Under the pieces are notes generated by a model, which worked only from the letters and a program-made list of their open reading frames with translations, had not been told where the DNA came from and searched no databases. From Zobellia uliginosa (GTDB lineage: Bacteria; Bacteroidota; Bacteroidia; Flavobacteriales; Flavobacteriaceae), in contig NZ_FTOB01000002.1 of assembly GCF_900156625.1 (NCBI RefSeq), forward strand, positions 552,275 to 616,274: a stretch of DNA of 64,000 bases, in the 5' to 3' direction. Both the position numbers and the translations under genes were made by a program. Of this stretch, positions 11,201-19,800 are shown piece after piece (position 1 is the first letter of the stretch; each line of letters starts with the position of its first letter).

Positions 11201-14035
11201 TTGCCTACGGTTTCCATTAGCCAGAATGAACCTGTTGGTTGTTTTGGTACTACCGATGGTATATTGAATATAGAAATAACCAATTTGGCCAGTTTGACCA
11301 ACTTCTCAGGAGTGTATGAATATACGGTTTACGATGCGTCGGACCCAGGTTTTAGCGGAGGGGCCTTCGGTGCTCCGGTAGGAGGGAACTCCACGGGGAC
11401 TATTGATGCCACTGTGAATAATCCGGCAACCATTACCGGATTGGAAGGGGGTAACTTAAGGGTGGTTATTCGTGAGCAGGGTAAATCTGCGACAACCTGT
11501 GATGTTTTTAGCAACATGAGTACGATAGAAATGCCTAACGAACAACTTCTTATTACGAATATGGAAGAAATTGGTCGTGTTGGTTGTGAAGATAATCTCG
11601 GTGAAATTTTTGTCACTACACAAGGGGGATGGGATAGTTCGCCTTATGAATATATGTTAGAGTATGAAAATCCTGTAGGTAGTGGTTTTGCGCCACATAG
11701 CAATGCGGCCTATGCCTCATTTGCCGCCAACGGAACCAATAACCGTTTTACCGGCTTGTCCAGTGGTAATTATAGGGTGACGGTTCGCGATATCGAAGGG
11801 TGTACCCATACTGCAGAACTTGAATTGCTACCTGTGGCTCCAATTGAGGCGGATGCTATTGTTACTCGAGAACTTGAATGTCCGACAGGAAACGATGCGG
11901 TAATTGTTGCCGTAGAACCTGGTACCACAATACCAGGGGCCATAGGGGGTGTACCTGGTGGTGGCTACCAATATAGGTTGTTGCATTTGGGTAGTAACGA
12001 TATTACCGATATAGAATCGAGCACTGGTTTGCAAACCAGTCCTGAATTTGTTGGAACCGCGGGTACTGGAGTGATTCCGGGAGGTTGGTATGCCATTGAG
12101 GTGGTCTCTACTTTAAACTGTAGCATGATAACCGCTCCGGTACAGGTAATTCCGCCACCGGCGATTAACCCTGCCCTGATTCAAACTTCGGTTCCAGCTT
12201 GTGGTAATGAAGCAACAATGATGATTCGGGTGAACAATCCACAAGGCGGTACATATGAATTTAGTGTCAATGGTTCAGGAGGACCATGGTCGCCAATTGA
12301 TGAGGTCGATGGAAATGGACTTCCTGTAAAAACTGGATTACCTGGTGTTATTGGAAATTCGTATCGCTATGAGGTTCGTAAGGTAGGAAGTGCAAGTTCA
12401 TGTCTCGCCCGGAAAACCAATGGTATTACCATTACCGATGCCGAGCCTTTAAGTCTAGACCCAGCTTCGCCTACTTTTAATGTGTCTTGTGCCTATGAGG
12501 TTGATGGTAGAATAGAGGCGATTGCCAATGGAGGTACCGGTATTTACGAATTTAGAATTTATGACTATGATCCAGGTGCTGATGCGTTTGCGGCAGAAAG
12601 CATGCCGACCTATAGAAGTTTACCGGCTCAAGATTTCGGTACTTTTGAAAACTTGGAAGCAGGTGATTATTGGATATCGGTAATCAGTCGTGCTACATGT
12701 GGACTCGTAGAAGGTCCGTTCACCATTGCCCCTGCGGTACCGGTTGTTCTGTCGCCGACTTCGACACCGACCACTTGTTATGGGGCTTCCGACGGAACCA
12801 TTACCATGACGGTAGACAGTGGGGCATCAGGATTGGTGCAATTCGCCATAGAGCCGAATTTGAGTGAGTTCTTTAGTGACCCTGATAATCCAACGACCTA
12901 TACCTTTACCGATTTGCCGGCGAATACCCCGAGCAATCCATCGTATACCGTGTTGGCACAAGATGCCGAAGGTTGTCCGCAAACTTTTGAAATTATAGTA
13001 ACGGCACCTGAAGAGTTACAAATTGTAGACTTTAGCTCAACGCCTGAAACCTGTATCGGTTTTGAAGATGGTACGGCACGTTTGAACGTAACCGGTGGAA
13101 CCCCTTTTGTGGATCCGGTGACTTTCGTAGAATACTACGAAACCCGATTAGTGGGACCGAATTCAGACGGGACAGAGGTTTTCTTGAGAAATGATGACCT
13201 ATCGTTCGATAGTTTGATAGGTGGTGAAGGCTATATTGTCTATGTGCGCGATGCCAATATGTGTGAGACGAATGTGTTCATTCCTATAGAAATTGGAGTG
13301 GACCTTACGGCGGATCCATTGGTGCAATATGGTTGTGAGGGAATTTTTCCAAATAGCACGGCCTCCGTACAGATGCAAGATGAAAGTCTATTGTCCGAAT
13401 TATTGTTTGCGTTGGATCCGATCGATCCTACGGATGCCATAACGGCCTTGGCCGGATCGGAACGCTCATGGGGAGATTTACCGGCAGGAGACCATACGGT
13501 ATATATCTATCATGAAAACGGTTGTACCAACTTTGTTGAATTTACCATAGAAGCGTACGATCCGTTAACATTGACAGCGGAAAAAACCGGACCGAACGAG
13601 ATTACGGCCACTGCCGAAGGAGGTTTTGGGGGATATGAATTCTTCTTTGATGGCGTGTCTTACGGTAGTGAAGGTCTTTATACCACCACGGAAAGCGGTA
13701 CTGTAGAAATTAAGGTAGTCGACCAAAATGGTTGTGAGGCTATAGCGGTAATTCCGTTCGAATTTACCGGAATGCTCGAAATACCCAATTTCTTTACGCC
13801 CAATGGTGATAATGAAAACGATTTTTGGGCACCGGGCAACCGAGAGTTCTTCCCTAATATAGAGGTAATCATCTATGACCGTTACGGTAGGGTGGTTGCA
13901 GAACTGGATCAAGTTAGTAATTGGGACGGACGCTATGAAGGAAAAGAGCTGCCAAGTGGTGATTATTGGTATGTGGTAAATCAAAACGATGACCGGGATA
14001 TACGTTACGTCGGGCATTTTACCCTGTATCGATAA
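5255..14035 (+). CDS. Giant SprB-like repeat protein with type IX secretion (CHU_C) sorting domain
   Basis: This single open frame encodes 2926 residues. A signal peptide covers about residues 1-28. The body is made of roughly 25 beta-rich modules of about 80-115 residues. Each tends to open with a Cys before a G-rich strand, contains F/L-x-G-L-x-x-G-x-Y, and closes with D-x-x-G-C. Several are typical SprB repeats, such as CNGAGDGSISASL and CYGASDGTITMTV. The last 95 residues form the gliding-associated C-terminal domain used for type B sorting by the type IX system (FFTPNGDNENDFW, then YDRYGRVV and LPSGDYWY). SprB of Flavobacterium johnsoniae is a mobile surface adhesin, so a surface or adhesin role is likely. 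No PorP/SprF partner follows it. A strong terminator lies 26 bases after the stop. Confidence 0.92.
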   Translation: MLPKKTRRIVYALLLMTFSVVCTSAIAGKKAFSVYEEVASAIKAATSSKTGAVEKTALKNSSITEKKETVSAAAAPMFATIIQGYDDVDNCTSDGSTIARFILCGDSDDRNITLSTSGSVSWQRLTGAAPNTNLPCPNTNGGDYTEVSTASTFNLDASSISAATGAEYRVQVNGGQYYYFEVIKSTITQSYTKKDFVCNNPGRIEITGLPNSYQFRIREASGAFGPYQSSSIFPNLDPGFYTVQARLNIAGEVCEYLYDVIEIKQVDIEIDVTYTNPVCSGETGSIDVTVNPEVPGPYVYTLLDENGVEIEFTSTISSNTYTFGAVSEGTYAVKVETNDCKEDIPNGIPAPIQYTDTSGNAITVGTGLSPISVVTDTNGMSFGCSTISSVDIDVTPSGGSGSYSYTVSDGGDSGGFFSGTSSYTVTSPGTYTFYITDDQGCTAEKSEYVAELTPPDVTAAPIIGTCTNGGGKVDFNVSDPKGFNLEFRATNNAGDPFTSSPTIPVADGTYSIVEVRYSQGAFSCVLSLPAVTVTSAGGLSGSASLTQDYTCVNGGGIIDFAPATGGSGSGYEYSIDNVTYQSGTTFTGLAPGSYIPYIKDDAGCFQALSPIDITEPTPPGAITFAQDNLNCATGTSRVTIDVLPAGFATQYEVISAIPTAPLPGPQASNVFNGLRLDTSYQFEITDANGCTYTASFTTGGFSSIRARVKSGGDRKVCPGATDGNGAFLVDGFATDYDYTVVQLPATPVVSGTSSDLEIPITGLGAGTYEITVTDNDTNCTSTASFDVEEASTPLSVSPTVTDMSCQNNNIGRVVASASGGFGGYRYQLDWPPSDGRTQGPKTGGTFGNLTEEGTYTLTVTDSEGCSASTTFTLTSVDAPAISFDSADYCYTTVNTAEITVSSTPGSAAIGTHQYRINGGALVTSGTPGTHTFTGLVPGNYTIEVVDGNGCIASTSAIRIPPQLQVSLNLNREIDCGGDGEMQITITGGDITDLSTTSYTIYRDGTAVASHTGLPLPSGSFTYNMLFTEFGDYTVEVSDSNGCSAISEPLTFVEPTNIIATHRIVGPSCGDANSGFVEIIPDVASGVPPFEVVFAPAGELQNNPLDPNNPAGPDTIDYAFSSQTIYSGLAAGSYEYVVKDARNCVTAVTPVEVVTDPVLAPDATVNPIDATCAPAPLSGGVIVDLPLTPAPGAGVPDYTVIVEDNFGNPLVTLNNVVPGDFPLTIEDSILEPGDYQVIVLDSRGCRDIEPFTINSGSLDIIPEPFPGFTCTASGTTVCVNITGGTMPLDYSIRLTDPDPLAGWTSPSSPPDRHCFNNLLFGVTYTVDVRDNNTGCIYSEEITLPTGPGTDVTLASDYRCGVGEVELRYTVGSGVAPFDIVITDLDTGAVVHTETGVSPVLGTEVIVPTGVDLGRYGISIVDANGCTDGATVDTIINLPRVDVIDNQNANCNALGQLTVRGSGGTPFASGSPYLYAFMPAGTPPTNADFSDAVTVGLPGSLTGIDYDIWVKDANDCAYRISAAIIQLNPDLPLLDPVVENQCDVTATAAGGFDITLSLPGDFDTPTFTLNGISQTVANSGDPAVNTTATFTVNSVGAYDYNIIDANGCEINGVAEVFQVLSASGDFTTEPSCEVDNGVITITADGGSGDFSYRLTGTDIFGGAVDITDPDDDGIFPGIPAGDYQVVVTDNLVDDGVNNCTFTVDGIVRSAPVSPVIDDTGASDVSCNGAGDGSISASLTPGTDVDGVKEYNLYSGPEGALPATLDTSSRINTNLSGSFTALAPGTYVIEVVTDRDCFDREEVVINEPPPFEIDVTSGTLVCNPAANQYSTTIVSAAIVGGNVGNGAPYGYKINLADSYQSSPDFEIVDTGSDQVITIYARDSNGCEFFDSVTVLAPNTVTATITQISPMDCENPERIRIDVTGSTNFIIEDQGFSVAPVADQAQPSGSFVEFDLPMVAGEYNLRVNDIGGCSYPIVAYVVDEPVLPTVSISQNEPVGCFGTTDGILNIEITNLASLTNFSGVYEYTVYDASDPGFSGGAFGAPVGGNSTGTIDATVNNPATITGLEGGNLRVVIREQGKSATTCDVFSNMSTIEMPNEQLLITNMEEIGRVGCEDNLGEIFVTTQGGWDSSPYEYMLEYENPVGSGFAPHSNAAYASFAANGTNNRFTGLSSGNYRVTVRDIEGCTHTAELELLPVAPIEADAIVTRELECPTGNDAVIVAVEPGTTIPGAIGGVPGGGYQYRLLHLGSNDITDIESSTGLQTSPEFVGTAGTGVIPGGWYAIEVVSTLNCSMITAPVQVIPPPAINPALIQTSVPACGNEATMMIRVNNPQGGTYEFSVNGSGGPWSPIDEVDGNGLPVKTGLPGVIGNSYRYEVRKVGSASSCLARKTNGITITDAEPLSLDPASPTFNVSCAYEVDGRIEAIANGGTGIYEFRIYDYDPGADAFAAESMPTYRSLPAQDFGTFENLEAGDYWISVISRATCGLVEGPFTIAPAVPVVLSPTSTPTTCYGASDGTITMTVDSGASGLVQFAIEPNLSEFFSDPDNPTTYTFTDLPANTPSNPSYTVLAQDAEGCPQTFEIIVTAPEELQIVDFSSTPETCIGFEDGTARLNVTGGTPFVDPVTFVEYYETRLVGPNSDGTEVFLRNDDLSFDSLIGGEGYIVYVRDANMCETNVFIPIEIGVDLTADPLVQYGCEGIFPNSTASVQMQDESLLSELLFALDPIDPTDAITALAGSERSWGDLPAGDHTVYIYHENGCTNFVEFTIEAYDPLTLTAEKTGPNEITATAEGGFGGYEFFFDGVSYGSEGLYTTTESGTVEIKVVDQNGCEAIAVIPFEFTGMLEIPNFFTPNGDNENDFWAPGNREFFPNIEVIIYDRYGRVVAELDQVSNWDGRYEGKELPSGDYWYVVNQNDDRDIRYVGHFTLYR

Positions 14036-14060
14036 GCTTTGAATGATATAGATGATATAG

Positions 14061-14094
14061 AAACGGATGCCTATTTTGGCATCCGTTTTTTTTT
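14061..14094 (+). terminator. Rho-independent terminator after the giant repeat protein
   Basis: A perfect 11-bp stem (14061-14071 with 14078-14088) encloses a 6-base loop, TATTTT. It is followed by a T run to 14094. It begins 25 bases after the stop of the giant gene and isolates it from the esterase gene. Confidence 0.88.
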
Positions 14095-14163
14095 GCGCTA
14101 CATTTAAAATTGTACTTTAACCGATGAATTCTGTCATACCTATTTGCGGAAAAGAAGAGATCA

Positions 14164-14883
14164 ATGTTGCGAAAATTATATTTCATTTTACTTTGTGGTG
14201 TCCTACAGGGCTGTGCCGCCCAATCAAAATATAAACTCATAGATGCCGAACAAGAAACGGTCATAACCGAGAACTACAGCTATTATCTGTACTATCCAGA
14301 GGAATATGAGGAGCGTCAAGAGGAAAAATTCCCTCTCTTGCTGTTTTTACATGGGGGAGGAGAGTCTGGGGATAGTTTGGTATATGTAAAGAGAAACGGA
14401 CCGCCTAAATTGATAAAACGGGGCAAAAAATTCCCATTTTTAATTCTTGCACCACAAAATCCCTATAAGAAAATGTGGTGGAATACCCGCTCGGTCATCC
14501 AATTGCTCGACACCATTGTAAAAAACAATCGGGTGGACACGACTAGGATTTATTTAACGGGACTTAGTAGAGGTGGAGGGGCAGCATGGGAAATGGCCGT
14601 TCAGTATCCTAAAAAATTTGCGGCCATGGCCGTAGTTTGCGGTATGACTCCCTTGCCATATGCTTCGTGGATCGACAAGAAAATGCCCATCTGGGTTTTT
14701 CATGGGGAAGAAGATCAGTCCATTCCCATATCCGAATCGGATACTATGGTGGCCAAGTTAAAAAGTATGGGGTACGAGGTGCGTTTCACTCGATATCCAG
14801 GTGTGGGCCACGACGCATGGGTGCCAGCTTACGAGAATGAAGAATTGTACGAATGGTTTGTGGCACAAAAACGCCAAGAGTGA
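14164..14883 (+). CDS. Lipoprotein alpha/beta hydrolase (esterase, PET-hydrolase-like/dienelactone-hydrolase-like fold)
   Basis: The 239-residue protein has a lipoprotein signal with lipobox LQGC, so Cys17 is the likely lipidated residue. The fold is an alpha/beta hydrolase: oxyanion strand LFLHGGGESGD at about 60-70, nucleophile elbow GLSRGG with Ser135, Asp184 in GEEDQSIP, and His216 in GVGHDAW. This looks like the predicted peptidase / phospholipase-carboxylesterase group often found beside polysaccharide genes. The substrate is unknown; a carbohydrate ester is an inference from its position convergent to the SusC/SusD pair. It is transcribed alone, between a terminator upstream and a bidirectional terminator downstream. 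Confidence 0.85.
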   Translation: MLRKLYFILLCGVLQGCAAQSKYKLIDAEQETVITENYSYYLYYPEEYEERQEEKFPLLLFLHGGGESGDSLVYVKRNGPPKLIKRGKKFPFLILAPQNPYKKMWWNTRSVIQLLDTIVKNNRVDTTRIYLTGLSRGGGAAWEMAVQYPKKFAAMAVVCGMTPLPYASWIDKKMPIWVFHGEEDQSIPISESDTMVAKLKSMGYEVRFTRYPGVGHDAWVPAYENEELYEWFVAQKRQE

Positions 14884-15003
14884 TATGGTGTTTTGCCTGC
14901 TTTTATAAATGAAAGGAACTTAAACGAATCGTGGACTTCCTGTGGGGAGGCAGAATGAAATGGGAAAAATGTGCACCTGTTTCAGCCATTCCGTCCAAAT
15001 AAG

Positions 15004-15044
15004 AAAAGCCATTTTTCATAGGTTTAATATGAAAAATGGCTTTT
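15004..15044. terminator. Bidirectional terminator between the esterase and susD
   Basis: A perfect 17-bp inverted repeat (15004-15020 with 15028-15044) has a 7-base loop. The arms begin with AAAA and end with TTTT, so it can end transcription in both directions. It sits between the convergent esterase and susD stops. Confidence 0.8.
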
Positions 15045-15065
15045 AAAAAAGCTAATAATTTAGGG

Positions 15066-16862
15066 CTAGAAGTATCCCGGATTTTGCTTCAAGGTGGGTT
15101 GCCCACTAGCATCTAAGCTTAAATCGATTTGCGCTTGTGGTATAGGGTAGTACTCATGTATGCCTGAAAAGAACCTCCCTCCTCGAACATCTGTGGTAAT
15201 CTCACCTTGATATTCGAAGTAGGCGTTTAACGTTTCTTCGGCGATGCCCCATCTTACCAAATCGAAAAAACGATGCCCTTCCATGGCCAACTCTAGTTTT
15301 CGTTCAAAATAGATAGCCTTTAAAGCATTTTCTTTTGTAGAAAATTGAGCTAGGGTATATGGGGCGATGTTGTAGTTTGCTGCATCTTTACTTTCATCGA
15401 ATCCTGCCAATGGGTTAGAACTGTCAATATAGTCTTTTAAGAAGCCTTCAGGGTTGGCGGCCCTGTTTCTGACCCTATTGACATACGCCATGGCTTGGTC
15501 TAGGCTTCCTGCTTGCGCCTCTGCTTCGGCAGCCATTAAGAGCACATCGGCAAAACGGATAACGTGCACGTTAATGGCGGTACCAGGAGCCCAACTACTT
15601 TGATCGGAGTATTGATCAGCTGTTGCTTGATAGTAGATATTCTTTTTAGGGGAATAGGGGCCTCCGTAAGTTTGCTCCCGAATCCATTCTGCTCCAGGGT
15701 GGTACCCCCAGTCGTGATATGGAAGACCACGTCTTCCAACTGTCCAATCCAATCTTGGGTCCAGTGGTCCCGTGTAAGGGGTGAAAGGTTCAGGAGAGAG
15801 AATACCCATATCACTTTTAACCGGTTCGGTATTGTAGTCGTCTAAATTAGGTAAACCTGTTACTTCGTCTGTTTTATATGAGTTTACCAAGTCTTGTGTG
15901 GGTTGGTAGAAGCCACAACAACGAAAGGGACTGTTGCCGTAAGGGAAATTTAGTTTTCCGCCTTGATTTGAATTAGCTATTGTGCCCGTACCATCATTGG
16001 CTACCATTTGGATATCGAAAACCGTTTCTGCATTGTTTTCGGTAGCGGCATCAAAATTATCCTTAAATAAGGGAACCAAGTCATATTTGGTGCCTCCAGA
16101 GTTGACACCAGAGCTGATGACAGTGGTAAATATGTCTTTTGCTTCGGTATACTTGTGCTGGAATAAATAGCTTTTTCCTAAATATGCAGCTGCAGCCCAT
16201 TTATTGGCCCTACCAAATTCAGACTGGGTTTCAGGAAGATTTTCATAAGCAAATTTAAAATCATCTTCGATATTGGGCCAGATATCTTCTGTATTAGGTT
16301 GTTTCGGGTCTTCTGTATTTTCATCGATCCATGGAACCATGTTCCACATTTTTTTCAATTCAAAATAATAGTGACCTCTCAAAAAACGAGCTTGGCCTGC
16401 GATGTCTTTACGGTCTGAGTCTGAAATAGTTTCATCATTTGCTAATTGCCGTAGTACATTGTTGCATCTCTTAACGCCTTCATATACGGCTTTCCATTTG
16501 GTATTGTAATAACCATTGGAAGGGTTGGAATTGAATTTGACAATTTGGTCGATGGCGGGTTGATCACCTCCAAAGCTACCTTTACTGGCAACACCTCCTG
16601 CAACGGAGCCGTACACCCAGTTATCAGGTGCCGCTTGCCATGGGCCACCTCCACCTAACGCGTTGTCAGCATCTTCTTGCCCATCTAGGGCCGCGTATGC
16701 ACTTATCAAAAGTTTGTCGATACCTACTTCGTTGGAAACTACACCTTCGTTTAGTGATCCTAAGGCAGGTTGATCTAAAAAGCTGTCGGCACAAGAGCCT
16801 GTTAATAAAAGTATAGCAGGAAATACTAACAGCGACCTTAATTTTTTATTTATAAATTTCAT
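15066..16862 (-). CDS. susD: SusD/RagB-family nutrient-binding outer membrane lipoprotein
   Basis: SusD proteins are surface lipoproteins that bind a glycan or peptide and form a lid on the SusC transporter. The 598-residue sequence has a lipoprotein signal ending LLTGSC (Cys24). It shows the SusD layout: an N-terminal TPR-rich part (RCNNVLRQL, ARFLRGHYYFELKKMW) and a C-terminal part with RFADVLLMAAEAEAQAGS and ERKLELAMEGHRFFDLVRWG. It lies 26 bases downstream of susC in the same unit. No glycoside hydrolase, lyase or hybrid two-component regulator lies beside the pair, so the ligand cannot be inferred from context. Confidence 0.95.
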   Translation of the reverse strand: MKFINKKLRSLLVFPAILLLTGSCADSFLDQPALGSLNEGVVSNEVGIDKLLISAYAALDGQEDADNALGGGGPWQAAPDNWVYGSVAGGVASKGSFGGDQPAIDQIVKFNSNPSNGYYNTKWKAVYEGVKRCNNVLRQLANDETISDSDRKDIAGQARFLRGHYYFELKKMWNMVPWIDENTEDPKQPNTEDIWPNIEDDFKFAYENLPETQSEFGRANKWAAAAYLGKSYLFQHKYTEAKDIFTTVISSGVNSGGTKYDLVPLFKDNFDAATENNAETVFDIQMVANDGTGTIANSNQGGKLNFPYGNSPFRCCGFYQPTQDLVNSYKTDEVTGLPNLDDYNTEPVKSDMGILSPEPFTPYTGPLDPRLDWTVGRRGLPYHDWGYHPGAEWIREQTYGGPYSPKKNIYYQATADQYSDQSSWAPGTAINVHVIRFADVLLMAAEAEAQAGSLDQAMAYVNRVRNRAANPEGFLKDYIDSSNPLAGFDESKDAANYNIAPYTLAQFSTKENALKAIYFERKLELAMEGHRFFDLVRWGIAEETLNAYFEYQGEITTDVRGGRFFSGIHEYYPIPQAQIDLSLDASGQPTLKQNPGYF

Positions 16863-16888
16863 GTTTTTTAATTTTTTATCGCTAGTTA

Positions 16889-19800
16889 TTAAAATATGAC
16901 ATTAACACCGAAAAGGACTTGCTTTTGATTTGGGTATGCACCTTCATCAATACCGAAGTTTACCGAGTCTCCTGAAATTTCGGGGTCGATTCCGGAATAA
17001 GAAGTTATTGTAAACGGATTTACTACTTGCGCATATAACCTTAATTTGGAGAGGCTAATTGATTTTAATACATCCGAAGGAAAGGTGTAACCTAATTGAA
17101 TCTGTCTTGCTCGTAGGTATGATCCATCTTCAACAAAGTAAGAGTTAGGAACGTCAGCTGTACTGAACGATCCCCCGGTTTCTTGAATAGGAGCACTGGC
17201 ATTCATGTTTTGTGGTGTCCAAGAATCATATAGGGCCGTCTTACTTTTCGCGCCTGTAAAGGAGCTGTAAAAGTCGTGCCACCATTTGACATTATTCCAT
17301 ATGTCATTCCCTTGAGATCCATAAACAAACATACTTAAGTCCCAATTTTTATATAGTAATTCAATATTGAGACCATAAGTAAAGTCGGGGTTGGGATCTC
17401 CAATGAAAGTACGGTCTCCATCAGTAATTATACCGTCACCGTTTACATCGGCATATCTAAATCTACCAACGGCAACGTCTGTTTGGTAGGTTGCGTTTGG
17501 ATTTGCGGCATCTCTTACTCCGGCATTGGCTTCGTCGATTTCTTCTTGGGAATTCCAGAATCCTTCAATTTGATAACCAAAGAATTCACTAACCGAACGT
17601 CCTACGGCATTTCTAATGATTGTACTTCCGTTAAAGCGTCTACCTTCTAAATCGAAATAATACACACCATCTGCAATTCTTTCTATTTCGTTGTTGTACG
17701 TGGTGAAGGTTGCAGATGTATTCAATCTCAAATCGTCATTGATTTGAAAATAAGTAGATAGGTCAATATCGATACCATTGTTGGACATCTTACCAACATT
17801 TACGTAAGGAGCGATAGCTGTACCGTTTGTAGCCGGTAAGTTAGGATTGTAAAGTAAATCTTCCACTTCTTTTTTGTAGTAGTCTGCGGTAAGTTGTACT
17901 TTTCCGTTAAATAGACTGGCATCTAAACCAAGGTTGTAATTGATATTTTTCTCCCACTTTGCATCTGGGTTTCCAATCCTAGTTTGGCGAAAACCTTCTG
18001 ATAGTGTAGAATTGTCTCCCGTGATAGGGTAGTAGGAGTTTAACTGGTCTCCTCCAAATGTTGTAAATGAATTAGGGGGGTCTACGTTAATTTGGTTACC
18101 TACAATACCGTAACCACCCCTTAGTTTTAAATCATTAAGCCAATCAGATTCTGGTATGAACTCTTCATTGAGGATATTCCAACCGGCACTTACAGCGGGA
18201 AACCAACCGTATTGTTCTTTTAAAAACCTAGAGGATCCATCACGACGAAGAGTGGCGCTTAGTAGGTATCTGTCGTCATAATTATAGTCTGCCCTACTAA
18301 TGATGGAGGACAGGGCATCGGCATATTTGAAACTGTAATTTGTTTGTGTTCCCGAACCAGTGTCCAAGGTTACATAATCAGGGTCAAAAGAGAAATAATC
18401 TTGGGTTGTTCCCCCAACTTCCCTTCCTTTGTTTTGGTATGCTTCCGTACCGACCAAAACGGTTAGGTTGTGTTTGTCCGCAAAAGTGTTCTTGTATTGA
18501 ATGGTGTTGGTCCAAGTCCAATTAAAATTGGTCGAAGCGGCTTCGGTGTACTGGTTCACGGAAAGATTTTCCGCATTTTCGTATTCTGGAAACTGGAAAG
18601 AATTAAAGCTATTCGAATAATACTGTCCCCCGAAACTGGTTCTAAAAGTAAAATTCTTCAGAAAGTCGATTTCCGCAAAGATATTGCCGAAGATTCGGTT
18701 TGATGTGCCTCTATTATTACGTAATCTATCCGCTATGGCAACAGGGTTTTTTGCGTTTCCGAGATCAGAACCATAGGAACCGGCATAGTTGCCTTTTATG
18801 TCGTAAACAGGTATGATGGGTTGTTCTCTCATTGCCATACCAATAACACTGCCTTCTGTCAATGCGTCGATTTGTGGATTTTCGCGAATAGCGACGCTTA
18901 AATTTTCTCCTATACGTATGTTTTCAGTAACATTGTATACAGAATTGGCGCGAATCGTATAACGTCGTAGATAGGTGTTGTTAATACTGCCTTGTTGGTC
19001 GAAATAATTCATTGAAAACAAGTAACTTCCTTGGTCGTTACCGTTGCTTATCGATAAATTATGGCTTGTTATACTAGCAGGGCTGAAAATTTCCTGAAAC
19101 CAGTTTGTACCTTCTTTGTTTGCTTTTACAATTCTGTAAAAGCTTTCCAAATCACTTGAATTGGTGTAATTAGGGTTTACGTAATACAGTGCCTCATCTA
19201 CTGTTTGTGCCCCTGCGGGAGCAATGTAGTTCGGCAAAACGGGAGAACTGCCATTGCCGTATTGGGAATGGTTGATAGGGTCATCGGGATTGGTATTTTT
19301 TAAAGCTATGAACGTTAATTCTGCTTGTTCTTGGGAGTTTAGTATGTCCCATGGGTTTCCGTTTTGAACAAGTTGAACACCATAGTAAGAATCATAGGTG
19401 ACCTTTAACTTTCCCGAGCCTTTTTTAGTAGTAATGATTATTACACCATTTGCAGCTCTTGATCCATAAATAGAAGCAGAGGCGGCGTCTTTAAGAACTT
19501 GCATGCTGGCAATGTCATTCGGGTTAATGTCGTTTATATTGTCGGTAGGGATACCGTCTACAACGTATAAGGGGGTGTTGTTACCGAAGGTATTGGATCC
19601 CCTGATTTTAATTTGAGGGCTTTCACCCGGTTGTCCGCCACCTGTAATTGTTACCCCTGATACTCTACCTTGTAATTGGCTGGTAACTTGACCTGAAGGT
19701 TGTTGTGCTAGTTCATCAACTTTAACAACGGAGACGGCTCCTGTCAAATCTTGCTTTCGCTGTGTACCGTATCCAACGACAACAACCTCTTCGAGAGCGG

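Noticed and set aside
5255-14035. Many medium-length frames on the opposite strand inside the giant gene
   Set aside because: They lie wholly within a continuous frame with signal peptide, repeats and sorting domain; their translations show no family features.
14061-15044. Hairpins around the esterase considered as insertion-element ends
   Set aside because: They do not share sequence with each other, have T runs typical of terminators, and the gene between is an esterase, not a transposase.
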